Source of the DNA: an uncultured Nostocoides sp.
Lineage (GTDB): Bacteria; Actinomycetota; Actinomycetes; Actinomycetales; Dermatophilaceae
Direction of reading: 5' to 3'
NCBI GenBank assembly: GCA_936931335.1
Contig: CAKZIH010000193.1
Span: 1-12,574 of the forward strand
Length of the DNA stretch: 12,574 nucleotides
The notes below the pieces were generated by a model that did not search any database, was not told the DNA's origin, and worked only from the letters and a program-made list of their open reading frames with translations. Numbering within the stretch: the stretch's first letter is position 1; each line of letters begins with the position of its first letter. Below are positions 1 to 6,615 of this stretch, piece after piece. A program made the position numbers and the translations under genes.

Positions 1-51
1 TACGTCAGGGAGCCACACCCACTCCCCAAACCCCACCACTCCACGGGACTC

Positions 52-702
52 TTACCCGCCGAAGGACTCGTTGGACGCGATCGCGACAGAGGCCTTCTCC
101 TCGCGCTCGGTGAGGACCTGGAACAACAGCTCGGCCCCGCGCCGGTCGAGTTGCATGTATCCGAGTTCGTCGATGCAGAGCAGGTCGACGCGTCCGTAGC
201 GGGCGATGGTCTTGGCGAGTGTCATCTCGTCGGCGGCCTCGACGAGCTCGTTGGCGAGATGGGTGGCCAGGGTGTACTTGACCCGGTAGCCGGCCATGGC
301 GGCCTCTGTGCCGAGCGCGATGAGCAGGTGAGATTTGCCGGTGCCGGAGTCGCCGATCAGACACAGCGGTTGCCCCTTCTGGACCCATTCGCACTTGGCG
401 AGGGTGTGGATCACGGCGGGGTCGATGTTGGGGTTGGCGTCGAAGTCGAAGGCCCGCAGGGACTTCTCGCGGGGGAACTTGGCGGCCTTGATCCGACGCT
501 CGGACCGGCGTCGTGCACGGTCGTCACACTCGGCGAGCAGTAGTTCGGCGAGGTATCCGCGGTAGGACATCTGCTCGTGCCCGGCCCGGTCGGCGTAGTC
601 GGTGAAGGAGCTGCGGATGGTGGGCATCCTCAGCATCCGGCACGCCTGGTCGATCGCGGCGTCGGCTGCTTCCTCGGTCATCCCTCGGCGCTTGGTGGTC
701 AC
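52..702 (-). CDS. istB: IS21-family helper ATPase IstB, C-terminally truncated
   Basis: IstB is the AAA+ regulator that binds target DNA and activates the IstA transposase. The 216-aa product has Walker A GDSGTGKS (residues 117-124), Walker B LLCIDELGY (174-182) and the sensor-like IASN (208-211). It starts with GTG at 702, overlapping the istA TGA (GTGA), which implies translational coupling. Full-length family members run to about 250-265 aa and continue after the IASN block with a conserved Asp-Arg-containing segment. Here TAA follows SNESFGG directly, so roughly 40 residues are absent. The 51 bases beyond the stop, read in the same frame, give FGEWVWLPD, which only loosely recalls the family's FxEW...PD motif, so either a nonsense mutation in a diverged copy or a recombination junction is possible. 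The Walker motifs make the assignment firm; activity of the product is doubtful. Confidence 0.88.
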   Translation of the reverse strand: MTTKRRGMTEEAADAAIDQACRMLRMPTIRSSFTDYADRAGHEQMSYRGYLAELLLAECDDRARRRSERRIKAAKFPREKSLRAFDFDANPNIDPAVIHTLAKCEWVQKGQPLCLIGDSGTGKSHLLIALGTEAAMAGYRVKYTLATHLANELVEAADEMTLAKTIARYGRVDLLCIDELGYMQLDRRGAELLFQVLTEREEKASVAIASNESFGG

Positions 703-2369
703 GGTGCGGCTCCTTCGTTCGGCGGGTCACGGCGGCAGGCCAGCAGCTGGTCGTACTTGTCCACGCTCGGCAGCGGCCGAGTGTCGGTCGGGATGTGGGC
801 GCGAAGCCGGCGCTCGGTCAGCGATCGCACGGCAGGGGTCTCGCCTTCACCGCGTGCCCTGTCGCCGCCCAAGTGGGTCGGGTGGTGACCTGTCTTGTCG
901 TCGGCTCCGCCATCTTCCGTCTCGTTGTGCTTGCGCGCTTCAAGTGCGACAGCGTCCGCGGTGAGCGCGCCTGCGCGCAGCGCTGTCGCGAGCCCGGCGA
1001 CGACGTGTTCGTGGGGAAGGTGCCGGTGCAGCATCAGGACCTCGATCAGCGCCCGGGTGCCGTCGGCGTCACCGTGGGCCTTGCAGGCCGCGGCCCACCA
1101 GGCGTCGTGAACGGGAGTGAACCTCCCCGATGCCCTGGCCTGTTCCAGCGCTGTCGCGCCGGGTAGCGCGCCGGGTTTGCGGAGGAGGACCTCGAGGTAG
1201 TGGTCCAGGTCGACCCGGGTCGAGCCCTTGGTCATTAGGCGCTCGTGGCGGGCGATTTCGGTCTTGCCGTCGAACACGACCAGGTCGCTGGCGTTGAGCA
1301 GCACTCGGGCTTGACGGCCGACCATGCGGGCGGGGACGGAGTATTTGTTCATCCGAACGGTGATCTGGGCGTACCTGTCGACGCGTGGGGTGAACCAGCG
1401 GCCGGTCTCGAACGACTCGTTGGGCAGTGGCGCGAGCAGAGGCTGCTCGGTGGCGAAGTGTTCCCCGACCGTGCGGGCGCGGGATCCGATCCGCCGGCTG
1501 TCGTCGGCTTCGTCCCAGACGTCGACCATGGCGTTGAGCTCGGCGACGGAGTGGACTTCTGGGATGGGGACGAGGTGGTTGCGTCGGAACCAGCCGATCT
1601 GCCCCTCGACGCCGCCCTTCTCGTGAGCGCCTTGGATGCCGGGCTGGCAGTAGAAGGCCTCGATGCCGTAGTGGGAGCGGAACGCGGTCCACCGGTCGGC
1701 CTCGACCCGCTGGCGGGAGAACCCGATCACGCTCGCGACGGCGGCCTTGAGGTTGTCGTAGCGGATCTTCCCGGTCGGGACGCCCCCGAGGGCTCGGAAC
1801 GCGTGCGTGTGGCCCTCGAAGAAGGCTTCCTGCCCGGCGGACGCACTGATCCTGTGGGCGGCCTTGCCGGAGTATGAGAGTCGCAGGCTGAACAACGTGC
1901 AGGTGACCAGTTCGCCGCGCAGCCGGATCGCGACCTCGCCGAAGTCGACCTCGGCCTCGCGGCCTGGCAGGTGCTCCTGCGGAATGTACGTGTTCGCGGG
2001 TTCCCGGCCCGCTTCGATCCGGATCTCGCGGCGTCTCGTGGCGACATACTCGCGCACCATCCAGTAGGACACGTCGGTGGTGTGGTGCTCATCCTGGAGC
2101 CGGTCGAAGATCCGCTTCGCGGTGTGCCGCTGCTTGCGAGGCGCGTCCAGGTCCGCCCGCAGCCAGTCATCGATGACGCCTCGGTACTGGTCCAGACGTG
2201 ACCCGCGCTTCGGGGGTGGCTTCCGCTCCTTCGGCCAGGCCGACTCCAGTGCGGCGGCCACGGTCCGGTAGCCGACGCCGTGCTTGCGTTGCAGCGCACG
2301 ATTCGAAACCCCCGCGCGGGCGTCGCGCCGAATCGCCGCATACAACTCGACTCGATTCACTGCCGGCAT
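699..2369 (-). CDS. istA: IS21-family transposase IstA
   Basis: This DDE-type transposase catalyses strand transfer of the element. From the chosen ATG at 2369 it is 556 aa. The N-terminal helix-turn-helix region is VELYAAIRRDARAGVSNRAL onward (residues 8-45). The catalytic core shows Asp142 in EVDFGE, Asp205 in KIRYDNLKAA and a Glu in AHEKGGVEG (Glu255 preferred, Glu250 possible), followed by WFRRN. The C-terminal part contains the family's beta-barrel-like segment (MNKYSVPARMVGRQARVLL). The open frame extends to 2477, but residues before MPAVNRVEL have no family resemblance and lie over the 3' end of the DUF1697 gene, so the inner start is preferred; GTG at 2360 (VNRVEL) is an alternative. 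The stop overlaps the istB start. I see no frameshift or internal stop. Confidence 0.9.
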   Translation of the reverse strand: MPAVNRVELYAAIRRDARAGVSNRALQRKHGVGYRTVAAALESAWPKERKPPPKRGSRLDQYRGVIDDWLRADLDAPRKQRHTAKRIFDRLQDEHHTTDVSYWMVREYVATRRREIRIEAGREPANTYIPQEHLPGREAEVDFGEVAIRLRGELVTCTLFSLRLSYSGKAAHRISASAGQEAFFEGHTHAFRALGGVPTGKIRYDNLKAAVASVIGFSRQRVEADRWTAFRSHYGIEAFYCQPGIQGAHEKGGVEGQIGWFRRNHLVPIPEVHSVAELNAMVDVWDEADDSRRIGSRARTVGEHFATEQPLLAPLPNESFETGRWFTPRVDRYAQITVRMNKYSVPARMVGRQARVLLNASDLVVFDGKTEIARHERLMTKGSTRVDLDHYLEVLLRKPGALPGATALEQARASGRFTPVHDAWWAAACKAHGDADGTRALIEVLMLHRHLPHEHVVAGLATALRAGALTADAVALEARKHNETEDGGADDKTGHHPTHLGGDRARGEGETPAVRSLTERRLRAHIPTDTRPLPSVDKYDQLLACRRDPPNEGAAP

Positions 2370-2383
2370 CCGCGATGGCGGCT

Positions 2384-2914
2384 TCAGTGGGTGCTGGCCG
2401 AAATTGTCGCGAGAAGCCGCTGCATCGTCGCTACGGTCCGCGTCGTGACCGGCACGGACAGCAGTTGCTCGAGGCACCCGGTGACGTTGCCTGCGGTCTG
2501 GCGCGGCTTCCAGCAGACGCTGTGGGCGCAGTCGGGCCCCATGGCGCGGATCTCTACGAGGCCATCTGGGCTTCGGAACGGTAAGCGGACAGTCGGGAAC
2601 TGGCGCACGTCAAAGAACGAGATCATCGAGCGATAGACACCTTCCCCGGGATCTACCGGAGGCACATCCTCTACCGCGCGCCGAATTTGCTCCAGCGCCC
2701 GGATGACAACAGTTGGCTGATACCCGGTGGCCCGCAATCTGATGATCGCCGCGGCCGAGGCATTCTCCGGATCCATGGCCTCGAAAACGACCGTGCCGTT
2801 GCTTTGGAAGCTGCGGGCGACCGCCGGGCCGCCGAACGCCTCGACGAGTTCATCACCAGTGGGACTGCCTGGGTGGCCGAGGTTGACGTTGCGGAACAAG
2901 GCGACGGTGATCAT
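2384..2914 (-). CDS. DUF1697 family protein, last gene of the hydrolase operon
   Basis: The 176-aa product matches the DUF1697 family in length and pattern: an N-terminal VALFRNVNLG (usual form ALLRGVNVGG), RSFQSNGTVVFEA (usual YIQSGNVVF) and a C-terminal VTTRTVATMQRLLA (usual TTRNWNTV..L). The biochemical role of the family is unknown. The ATG at 2914 overlaps the stop of the preceding hydrolase (ATGA), so it is probably translated by re-initiation within the same operon. The asparagine and glycine of the usual QSGN motif appear swapped (QSNG), which may mark divergence. The IS21 element begins at or inside the 3' end, so the last few residues (about ATISASTH) may be encoded by the element rather than by the original gene. 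The family call is good; function is unassigned. Confidence 0.8.
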   Translation of the reverse strand: MITVALFRNVNLGHPGSPTGDELVEAFGGPAVARSFQSNGTVVFEAMDPENASAAAIIRLRATGYQPTVVIRALEQIRRAVEDVPPVDPGEGVYRSMISFFDVRQFPTVRLPFRSPDGLVEIRAMGPDCAHSVCWKPRQTAGNVTGCLEQLLSVPVTTRTVATMQRLLATISASTH

Positions 2915-3621
2915 GATGTGGCCAGCTCCATGGTGACGCACGCTGTCTCCGCCGGGTGGGTGATCATCGGCCAGTGGCCGGCGTCGAGCGTGCGGTAGCT
3001 CCATCCGAGCTTCTCCGCTGACACCTCGGCGACTGGAGGACTGGTCCGGAGGCAGCGAACGTACGCTACGGGCACGCCGGCTGCGCTCAGTGGCTCGTTG
3101 ATCGCAGGTTGCGTGTAGGTGCCGATCGGCTGCGCGGTCAGATGCTGCTGCATCCACGCGAAGTCGGCGTCACCGATCCCGTTGTCCGGGTAGAGCTGGT
3201 CGAGCTGATCCCGGGAGAACCACGGGATCGCCCCGTCGTTGGCCAGGCTCGTCATGAACCCGGCGACCTCGGCCCCCATCACGTCGAACCACGACCTGCC
3301 CGGCTGCGGCAGAACGGCATCGATGAAGATGAGTCGGCGGATGCTCTGTGGTCGTCTTTCGAGCACTCCTGCCGCGACGTAGCCGGCGAATGAGTGAGCG
3401 ACGAGAGTGGCATCCGCTTGGTCGCTGAGGGCTTCGTCGATGTCCTCGATCCAGTTATCCAGACTGACGGCGTTCGCGGGCGTCGCGTCATCGCCCGTCG
3501 TGCGTAGTTGCGGCGTTATGGTGTGGAATCCGTGGTCGTGCAGGATCGGTCTGACGCGTTCCCAGGCCCAAGGGCCAAGGCCGCTACCTCCGATGAGGAC
3601 GATGGGGCTGCTTGCGGTCAT
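2911..3621 (-). CDS. Alpha/beta-fold hydrolase (esterase-like, AB_hydrolase_6 type)
   Basis: The 236-aa protein has the layout of small plant-SABP2/esterase-like hydrolases: the oxyanion-region motif GGSGLGPWAW (residues 11-20), nucleophile Ser77 in LVAHSFAG, and His216 in LDAGHWPMITHP. The helical lid lies between about residues 105 and 175. The catalytic acid is expected after the strand PVAYVRC, where family members commonly read CTxD; here it reads RCLRTSPP, so the acid is not visible at that place. Likely substrates are small esters or acyl compounds; none can be named. The ATG at 3621 overlaps the epoxide hydrolase stop (ATGA) and its own stop overlaps the DUF1697 start, so it is the middle gene of a coupled operon. 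The longer open frame up to 3951 is only an extension antisense-free into the upstream gene and is rejected. Confidence 0.83.
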   Translation of the reverse strand: MTASSPIVLIGGSGLGPWAWERVRPILHDHGFHTITPQLRTTGDDATPANAVSLDNWIEDIDEALSDQADATLVAHSFAGYVAAGVLERRPQSIRRLIFIDAVLPQPGRSWFDVMGAEVAGFMTSLANDGAIPWFSRDQLDQLYPDNGIGDADFAWMQQHLTAQPIGTYTQPAINEPLSAAGVPVAYVRCLRTSPPVAEVSAEKLGWSYRTLDAGHWPMITHPAETACVTMELATS

Positions 3622-4700
3622 GTGTCTGCTCCTATGCGGTTCATGAAGTCGGTCAGGTCGTCGACGAGCTCGGCGGGCGAATCGAGTGAGGCGACGTGGC
3701 CACCGCTGTCGTGTGAGTACCAGGCCACGAGGTTGTTCGCTCGGGACGACACCGAGCGGGCGGCGAAGTCGCCATGACCGAAAACGCTCACTGCGGTCGG
3801 CACGCCCCCGGCCGCGGCATCCACGTCCGGAGCGTCCATCGAATAGATCCGCATGCTGGTGCCGGCACTCGCTGTCAGCCAGTAGAGAGTCGCGTTGGCC
3901 ACGATGAAGTCGGTTCCTAGGCCGAAGTCGTCCCCCAGTGGGGCCTGCCAAAGCTGGTACTTGTCAAGCTGCCAGGCGAGCAGCCCTACGGGAGAGTCCG
4001 ACAACGCGAATGCCAGCGAGTCCGGTCGGCGACTCTGCAGCTGAAGGTATCCGCCGCCGTCGACGGCGAACCTCTGCAGCCTGCTCCAAGCAGGCTCGTC
4101 GTCCGCGCTCTCGGCCATGAAGCCTCGTAGCCCTGCGCTCACGTGGACACCGATAACCCGCTCGGGTTCGACTGCGGCGATGGCTCGAGCGACGACGGAC
4201 CCCCAGTCCTGTCCATGGACGAGGAACCGGTGGTGGCCCATCGCCCGCATGGCATCAGCCAGTGCGCGCGCTGAGTCGGTGATCGACCAGGAACCTGGTG
4301 GCAAAGTCGAGGTGCCGAACCCGGGAAGGGAAGCAAGCACGATCTCGGAGGCGAGAGTCCGGAGAGGCTCGATCACACGGTGGAAGGCGAGGAAAGAGGT
4401 GGGCCAGCCGTGCAGAAGCAACATTGGCACGCACCCTGATCCGCGGACCCTGACGGCATGGACGCGGGTGCCCGCGATCCTGAAGTCGACGTGCTCACCC
4501 AATCCGTCGTGGCTCTTCTGCTGAAGCCAGTGGTCCCACTCAGTCGCATAGTGCTCCACGATCGACGGCGCAAGACCGCGCGCCCCCTCGCCCAACGATG
4601 GCAGCACCGGCCACCGCGTCTGACTCAAGCGGCTACGGAGCGACTCGAAACCCGCATCGGCCCCGAGTGCACCCACGAGAAGTTGGTAGCATGCTGTCAC
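3618..4700 (-). CDS. Epoxide hydrolase, EHN-type alpha/beta hydrolase
   Basis: Epoxide hydrolases of this class open epoxides to diols through an aspartyl ester. The 360-aa product starts with the EHN segment (FESLRSRLSQTRWP, residues 18-31; IVEHYATEWDHWLQ, 47-60), followed by oxyanion motif HGWP (97-100), nucleophile Asp165 in VHGQDWGS, a cap region with GYLQLQSRRPDSLAFALSDSPVGLLAW (Tyr218 is a candidate acid tyrosine), RIYSMD with Tyr286 (second candidate tyrosine), and His335 in SHDSGGHVASLDSP. Asp311 may be the charge-relay acid. The start is GTG at 4700: the EHN domain begins just after it, and a TAGGGT -10 element ends 7 bases upstream, suggesting leaderless translation. The open frame to 4772 would run through the promoter and into the divergent marR gene. 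It is the first gene of a three-gene operon, probably repressed by that MarR protein. Substrate unknown. Confidence 0.88.
   Translation of the reverse strand: MTACYQLLVGALGADAGFESLRSRLSQTRWPVLPSLGEGARGLAPSIVEHYATEWDHWLQQKSHDGLGEHVDFRIAGTRVHAVRVRGSGCVPMLLLHGWPTSFLAFHRVIEPLRTLASEIVLASLPGFGTSTLPPGSWSITDSARALADAMRAMGHHRFLVHGQDWGSVVARAIAAVEPERVIGVHVSAGLRGFMAESADDEPAWSRLQRFAVDGGGYLQLQSRRPDSLAFALSDSPVGLLAWQLDKYQLWQAPLGDDFGLGTDFIVANATLYWLTASAGTSMRIYSMDAPDVDAAAGGVPTAVSVFGHGDFAARSVSSRANNLVAWYSHDSGGHVASLDSPAELVDDLTDFMNRIGADT
4684..4699. promoter_or_regulatory. Operator O2, imperfect dyad TGGTAG-N4-CTGTCA
   Basis: This 16-base site has the same right arm CTGTCA and the same 4-bp spacer as the dyad at 4720-4735; the left arm TGGTAG differs from TGACAG at two positions. 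It starts exactly 36 bp from the first site and overlaps the first codons of the epoxide hydrolase gene, that is the predicted transcription start region. A second, weaker repressor site is the simplest reading. Confidence 0.42.
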
Positions 4701-4707
4701 ATTGCCA

Positions 4708-4736
4708 ACCCTAGGCACATGACAGTCTGCTGTCAA
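4708..4736 (-). promoter_or_regulatory. Promoter of the epoxide hydrolase operon (leaderless)
   Basis: On the minus strand there is a perfect -35 TTGACA (4736-4731), a 17-base spacer, and TAGGGT (4713-4708), which fits the actinobacterial TAnnnT -10. Seven bases separate the -10 from the GTG at 4700, so the transcript is predicted to start at or next to the start codon. No Shine-Dalgarno sequence is present. The -35 is inside the dyad at 4720-4735. Confidence 0.65.
4720..4735. promoter_or_regulatory. Operator O1, perfect dyad TGACAG-N4-CTGTCA
   Basis: The 16-base sequence TGACAGTCTGCTGTCA has 6-bp perfect inverted arms and a 4-bp spacer. It covers the -35 of the minus-strand operon promoter and lies directly upstream of the marR ribosome-binding site, so one bound MarR dimer could repress both directions. 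MarR-family operators are typically dyads of this size; assignment to the adjacent regulator is inference. Confidence 0.6.
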
Positions 4737-4747
4737 AGGAGAGTTGC

Positions 4748-5182
4748 GTGAACCCCGACGCCGACGCGGCACTGCATGCCATCTTCGAGGTCAACCGGCT
4801 CCTGCGCGACGCCGGGGAGCGAGTGTCCGCGGCGGCAAGTCAAACACATTCCCGGCGCATGGTCCTCCAAGCCGGCGATCGCGCCACCGTCCCGGACATC
4901 GCCCGCCGGCTCGGGCTCCAGCGGCAGAGCGTTCAGCGCGTCGCCGACGAACTCGTAGCAGACGGTCTTGCGCGCTACGAGGACAACCCACGCCACCAGC
5001 GGTCCCGACTCCTCGTCACGACGGCAGCCGGAAAGAGCGCACTCGCGGCGATCCAGAGCGCTCACCGCGCGTGGGTCGCGGAAGTGGTAGCCACAGTCGG
5101 CGAGCTCGACTGGGAACGCCTCAACGGTGACCTTGGCCGCATCGCGCAGGCCGTTGGGCACCACGCACGGCAGCCTGGCTAA
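4748..5182 (+). CDS. MarR-family transcriptional regulator
   Basis: The 144-aa protein has the MarR arrangement: N-terminal dimerisation helix (residues 6-32), winged helix-turn-helix with the helices ATVPDIARRLGL and QRQSVQRVADELVADGL (46-74), a wing with the basic segment NPRHQRSRLLVTTAAG (80-95), and two C-terminal helices closing the dimer interface. The GTG start at 4748 is preceded by a strong Shine-Dalgarno AAAGGAGAG (4735-4743). MarR proteins usually repress a divergent operon and themselves and release DNA upon binding a small, often phenolic, ligand. The divergent epoxide hydrolase operon and the dyads between the genes fit that model; the ligand cannot be deduced. Length and motifs are normal and the gene looks intact. 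Confidence 0.9.
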   Translation: MNPDADAALHAIFEVNRLLRDAGERVSAAASQTHSRRMVLQAGDRATVPDIARRLGLQRQSVQRVADELVADGLARYEDNPRHQRSRLLVTTAAGKSALAAIQSAHRAWVAEVVATVGELDWERLNGDLGRIAQAVGHHARQPG

Positions 5183-5183
5183 G

Positions 5184-5573
5184 TCACGGCATGCACGGCC
5201 AAGCATATGTGCTGGCGTCTGGTGGTGTCGACTCTCGCCAACATGCTGACCCGATGGATCCTCGTCGGTGCTCGAACTCGCCTACAACTGGTGTCGAACG
5301 GAACCTCCCAAGCCAGACCACGTCAGCCGGCCCGCAGTCGAGCTCCCCGAGCACGGCTGCAAGGTCGTCGGCGTGGGATTCGATGCTGATGTCGGCCGCG
5401 AGCTCTGACCGACCGGCGCCGGCGCTGTCGACACGGATGACCGTGTGGTTGTCCTGCAGCGCGTCGGCCTGCACCTGGTAGAAGTTCGAGGTGCCACCCA
5501 GACCATGGACCATGAGAACGGCCGGTCCGCTGCCGCTGATCTCGACAGCCAGTTCGTGTCCGTTGATGTTCAT
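5184..5573 (-). pseudogene. Alpha/beta hydrolase, N-terminal fragment without catalytic half
   Basis: The first 86 residues are typical of an alpha/beta hydrolase such as enol-lactone hydrolases: oxyanion motif VHGLGGTSNFY (residues 22-32), RVDSAGAGRS (47-56), then DDLAAVLGELDCGPADVV leading to the nucleophile strand. At the point where VGHSMG with the catalytic serine is expected (after 5316), the frame changes into unrelated sequence and stops at 5184, about 150 residues early. The remaining 43 codons read over DNA whose plus strand (5253-5300) resembles a glyoxalase end piece. The ATG at 5573 has a good ribosome-binding site (GAAGGAG) and follows the FAH-family gene by 39 bp, so it was the second gene of that operon. 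Without Ser and His the product cannot be a hydrolase. Truncation by deletion or rearrangement is inferred. Confidence 0.75.
5248..5321 (+). pseudogene. Possible glyoxalase/VOC gene remnant
   Basis: The plus-strand frame starting at 5253 reads DGSSSVLELAYNWCRTEPP, close to the glyoxalase I core motif VLELTYNWG that carries a metal-binding glutamate. A stop sits just before it (TGA 5247-5249); one extra C would restore the common DPDG that precedes this strand. The match is only about 20 residues long and continues into DNA antisense to the hydrolase, so it would be a short debris fragment at the breakpoint. This could be chance similarity. Confidence 0.25.
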
Positions 5574-5612
5574 TGTGTTCCAGCTCCTTCGGGTTGGGGC
5601 ATGTCTGAGGGC

Positions 5613-6503
5613 TCAGGCCACGCTGTTGCGCTGGGAGCCAAGCCCGGTGATGGAGGCCTCGACGACGTCGCCGCTGGTCATGAACTTTGGTGGCTCGAAA
5701 CCGATCCCGACCCCGGCCGGCGTGCCGGTCGCGATGATGTCTCCCGGTTGGAGGGTGATGCCCGCCGAGATCGTCTCGATGAGGGTGGGGATGTCGAAGA
5801 TGAGGTCAGCCACGGTGGCGGACTGCCGCATCTCACCATTGACGAAGCTCTCCACGCGGAGGGTGGTCGGGTCCGGGATCTCGTCTGCGGTCACCGCCAG
5901 TGGCCCCATGGGGCAGTGGGTGTCAAGGGACTTCCCGATCAACCACTGCTTGTGCTTGCGCTGCAGGTCGCGGGCGGTGAAGTCGTCGATGATCGTGTAA
6001 CCCCACACGTGCTCCGCTGCTTGCTCTCGCGAGATGCCGCGTCCGCCCACGCCGATGATGACGCCCAGCTCAGCCTCGTAGTCCAGCTCTGAGGTGACCC
6101 CGGGGTGGGGGTCGATGTCGTCGTAGGGTCCGGTGACCGAGCTGGGAGCCTTGGAGAACACCACCGGAAATTCGGGGATGGCCTCGGAACGGTCGGGGGA
6201 GTCGTAGCCAGATCGTCCGAACTCGACCACGTGCTCCCGGTAGTTCTTGCCGACGCAGAAGATGTTTCGCCGGGGCACCGGGATGGGTGCGAGCACCCGG
6301 ACCGACGAGACGGCTGTCGAGGGCAGGTCTGCCGGTTGGGCGAGCTGCGGGGCCAGCGTCGACCAGTGCTCGATGAGGTCGACGAGATCGGCTCCCCCCG
6401 GCAGCGTGTCGGTGAGGTCATGGACGACGGCGGTGTCACCCTCCCCCGTGACCAGACCGACTCGACGGACCGAGTCCCCGTGGGTGAAGGTCATGAACTT
6501 CAT
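5613..6503 (-). CDS. Fumarylacetoacetate hydrolase family protein
   Basis: Enzymes of this family cleave C-C bonds in, or isomerise or decarboxylate, 2-oxo/2,4-dioxo acids arising from aromatic or sugar-acid breakdown, with a divalent metal. The 296-aa protein has an N-terminal domain (residues 1-72), then the FAH core: CVGKNYREHVVEFG (83-96), FSKAPSSVTGP (116-126), metal ligands Glu143 and Glu145 in LDYEAELGVIIG and Asp174 in IIDDFTARD, Lys191 in GKSLDTHCPMGP, and GDIIATGTPAGVG (254-266). ATG at 6503 is preferred over the frame extension to 6542 because GGAG lies 4 bases upstream and the domain begins with MKFMTFTHG. It is followed by a truncated alpha/beta hydrolase and is divergent from a GntR regulator, so the pair looks like a ligand-controlled catabolic cassette. 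The exact substrate is not determinable. Confidence 0.9.
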   Translation of the reverse strand: MKFMTFTHGDSVRRVGLVTGEGDTAVVHDLTDTLPGGADLVDLIEHWSTLAPQLAQPADLPSTAVSSVRVLAPIPVPRRNIFCVGKNYREHVVEFGRSGYDSPDRSEAIPEFPVVFSKAPSSVTGPYDDIDPHPGVTSELDYEAELGVIIGVGGRGISREQAAEHVWGYTIIDDFTARDLQRKHKQWLIGKSLDTHCPMGPLAVTADEIPDPTTLRVESFVNGEMRQSATVADLIFDIPTLIETISAGITLQPGDIIATGTPAGVGIGFEPPKFMTSGDVVEASITGLGSQRNSVA

Positions 6504-6517
6504 GCTGCTCCAATCGA

Positions 6518-6541
6518 GACCATTACGACCAATATAGACCA
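6518..6541 (-). promoter_or_regulatory. FAH-gene promoter region with three TGGTC repeats
   Basis: On the minus strand TGGTC occurs at 6541-6537, 6531-6527 and 6522-6518, spacing 10 and 9 bp. A TATATT (6536-6531) between the first two is the best -10 candidate, giving a leader of about 20 nt that contains the GGAG of the FAH gene; no clear -35 is seen. Repeats on one face of the helix over a promoter suggest a regulator site, probably for the divergent GntR protein (inference). Confidence 0.42.
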
Positions 6542-6615
6542 TCTCCAGAGTAGGCGGCTCGTCCTCTGCCGTCTACCCCTGGATTCACGCGGGTATCGTC
6601 ACGACCGCGCTGGCC

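Larger units (their letters stand above)
1..2430 (-). mobile_element. IS21-family insertion sequence (partial, runs to left edge)
   Basis: The pair of an IstA-type DDE transposase and an IstB-type AAA+ helper, adjacent and overlapping in the order istA-istB on the minus strand, defines the IS21 family. The upstream (istA-side) end must lie close to 2384-2430, because a DUF1697 gene is intact down to about that point and istA starts at 2369; I could not assign an exact inverted repeat. An 8-bp inverted repeat (2378-2385 and 2413-2420, GCGGCTTC/GAAGCCGC) lies there. The istB-side end is not seen: istB stops early at 52 and the remaining 51 bases show no recognisable terminus. Boundaries are therefore approximate. 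Confidence 0.8.

Noticed and set aside
3622..3951. N-terminal extension of the small alpha/beta hydrolase to 346 aa
   Set aside because: The extra 110 residues overlap the epoxide hydrolase gene in another frame and are arginine-rich shadow sequence; the hydrolase fold begins at the ATG at 3621.
4701..4772. N-terminal extension of the epoxide hydrolase frame
   Set aside because: It would translate the promoter, the operator dyad and the start of marR; residues show no similarity to the family.
4733..5206. Minus-strand open frame of 157 codons antisense to marR
   Set aside because: The plus frame is a full MarR protein with a strong ribosome-binding site; the antisense frame is a GC-rich shadow.
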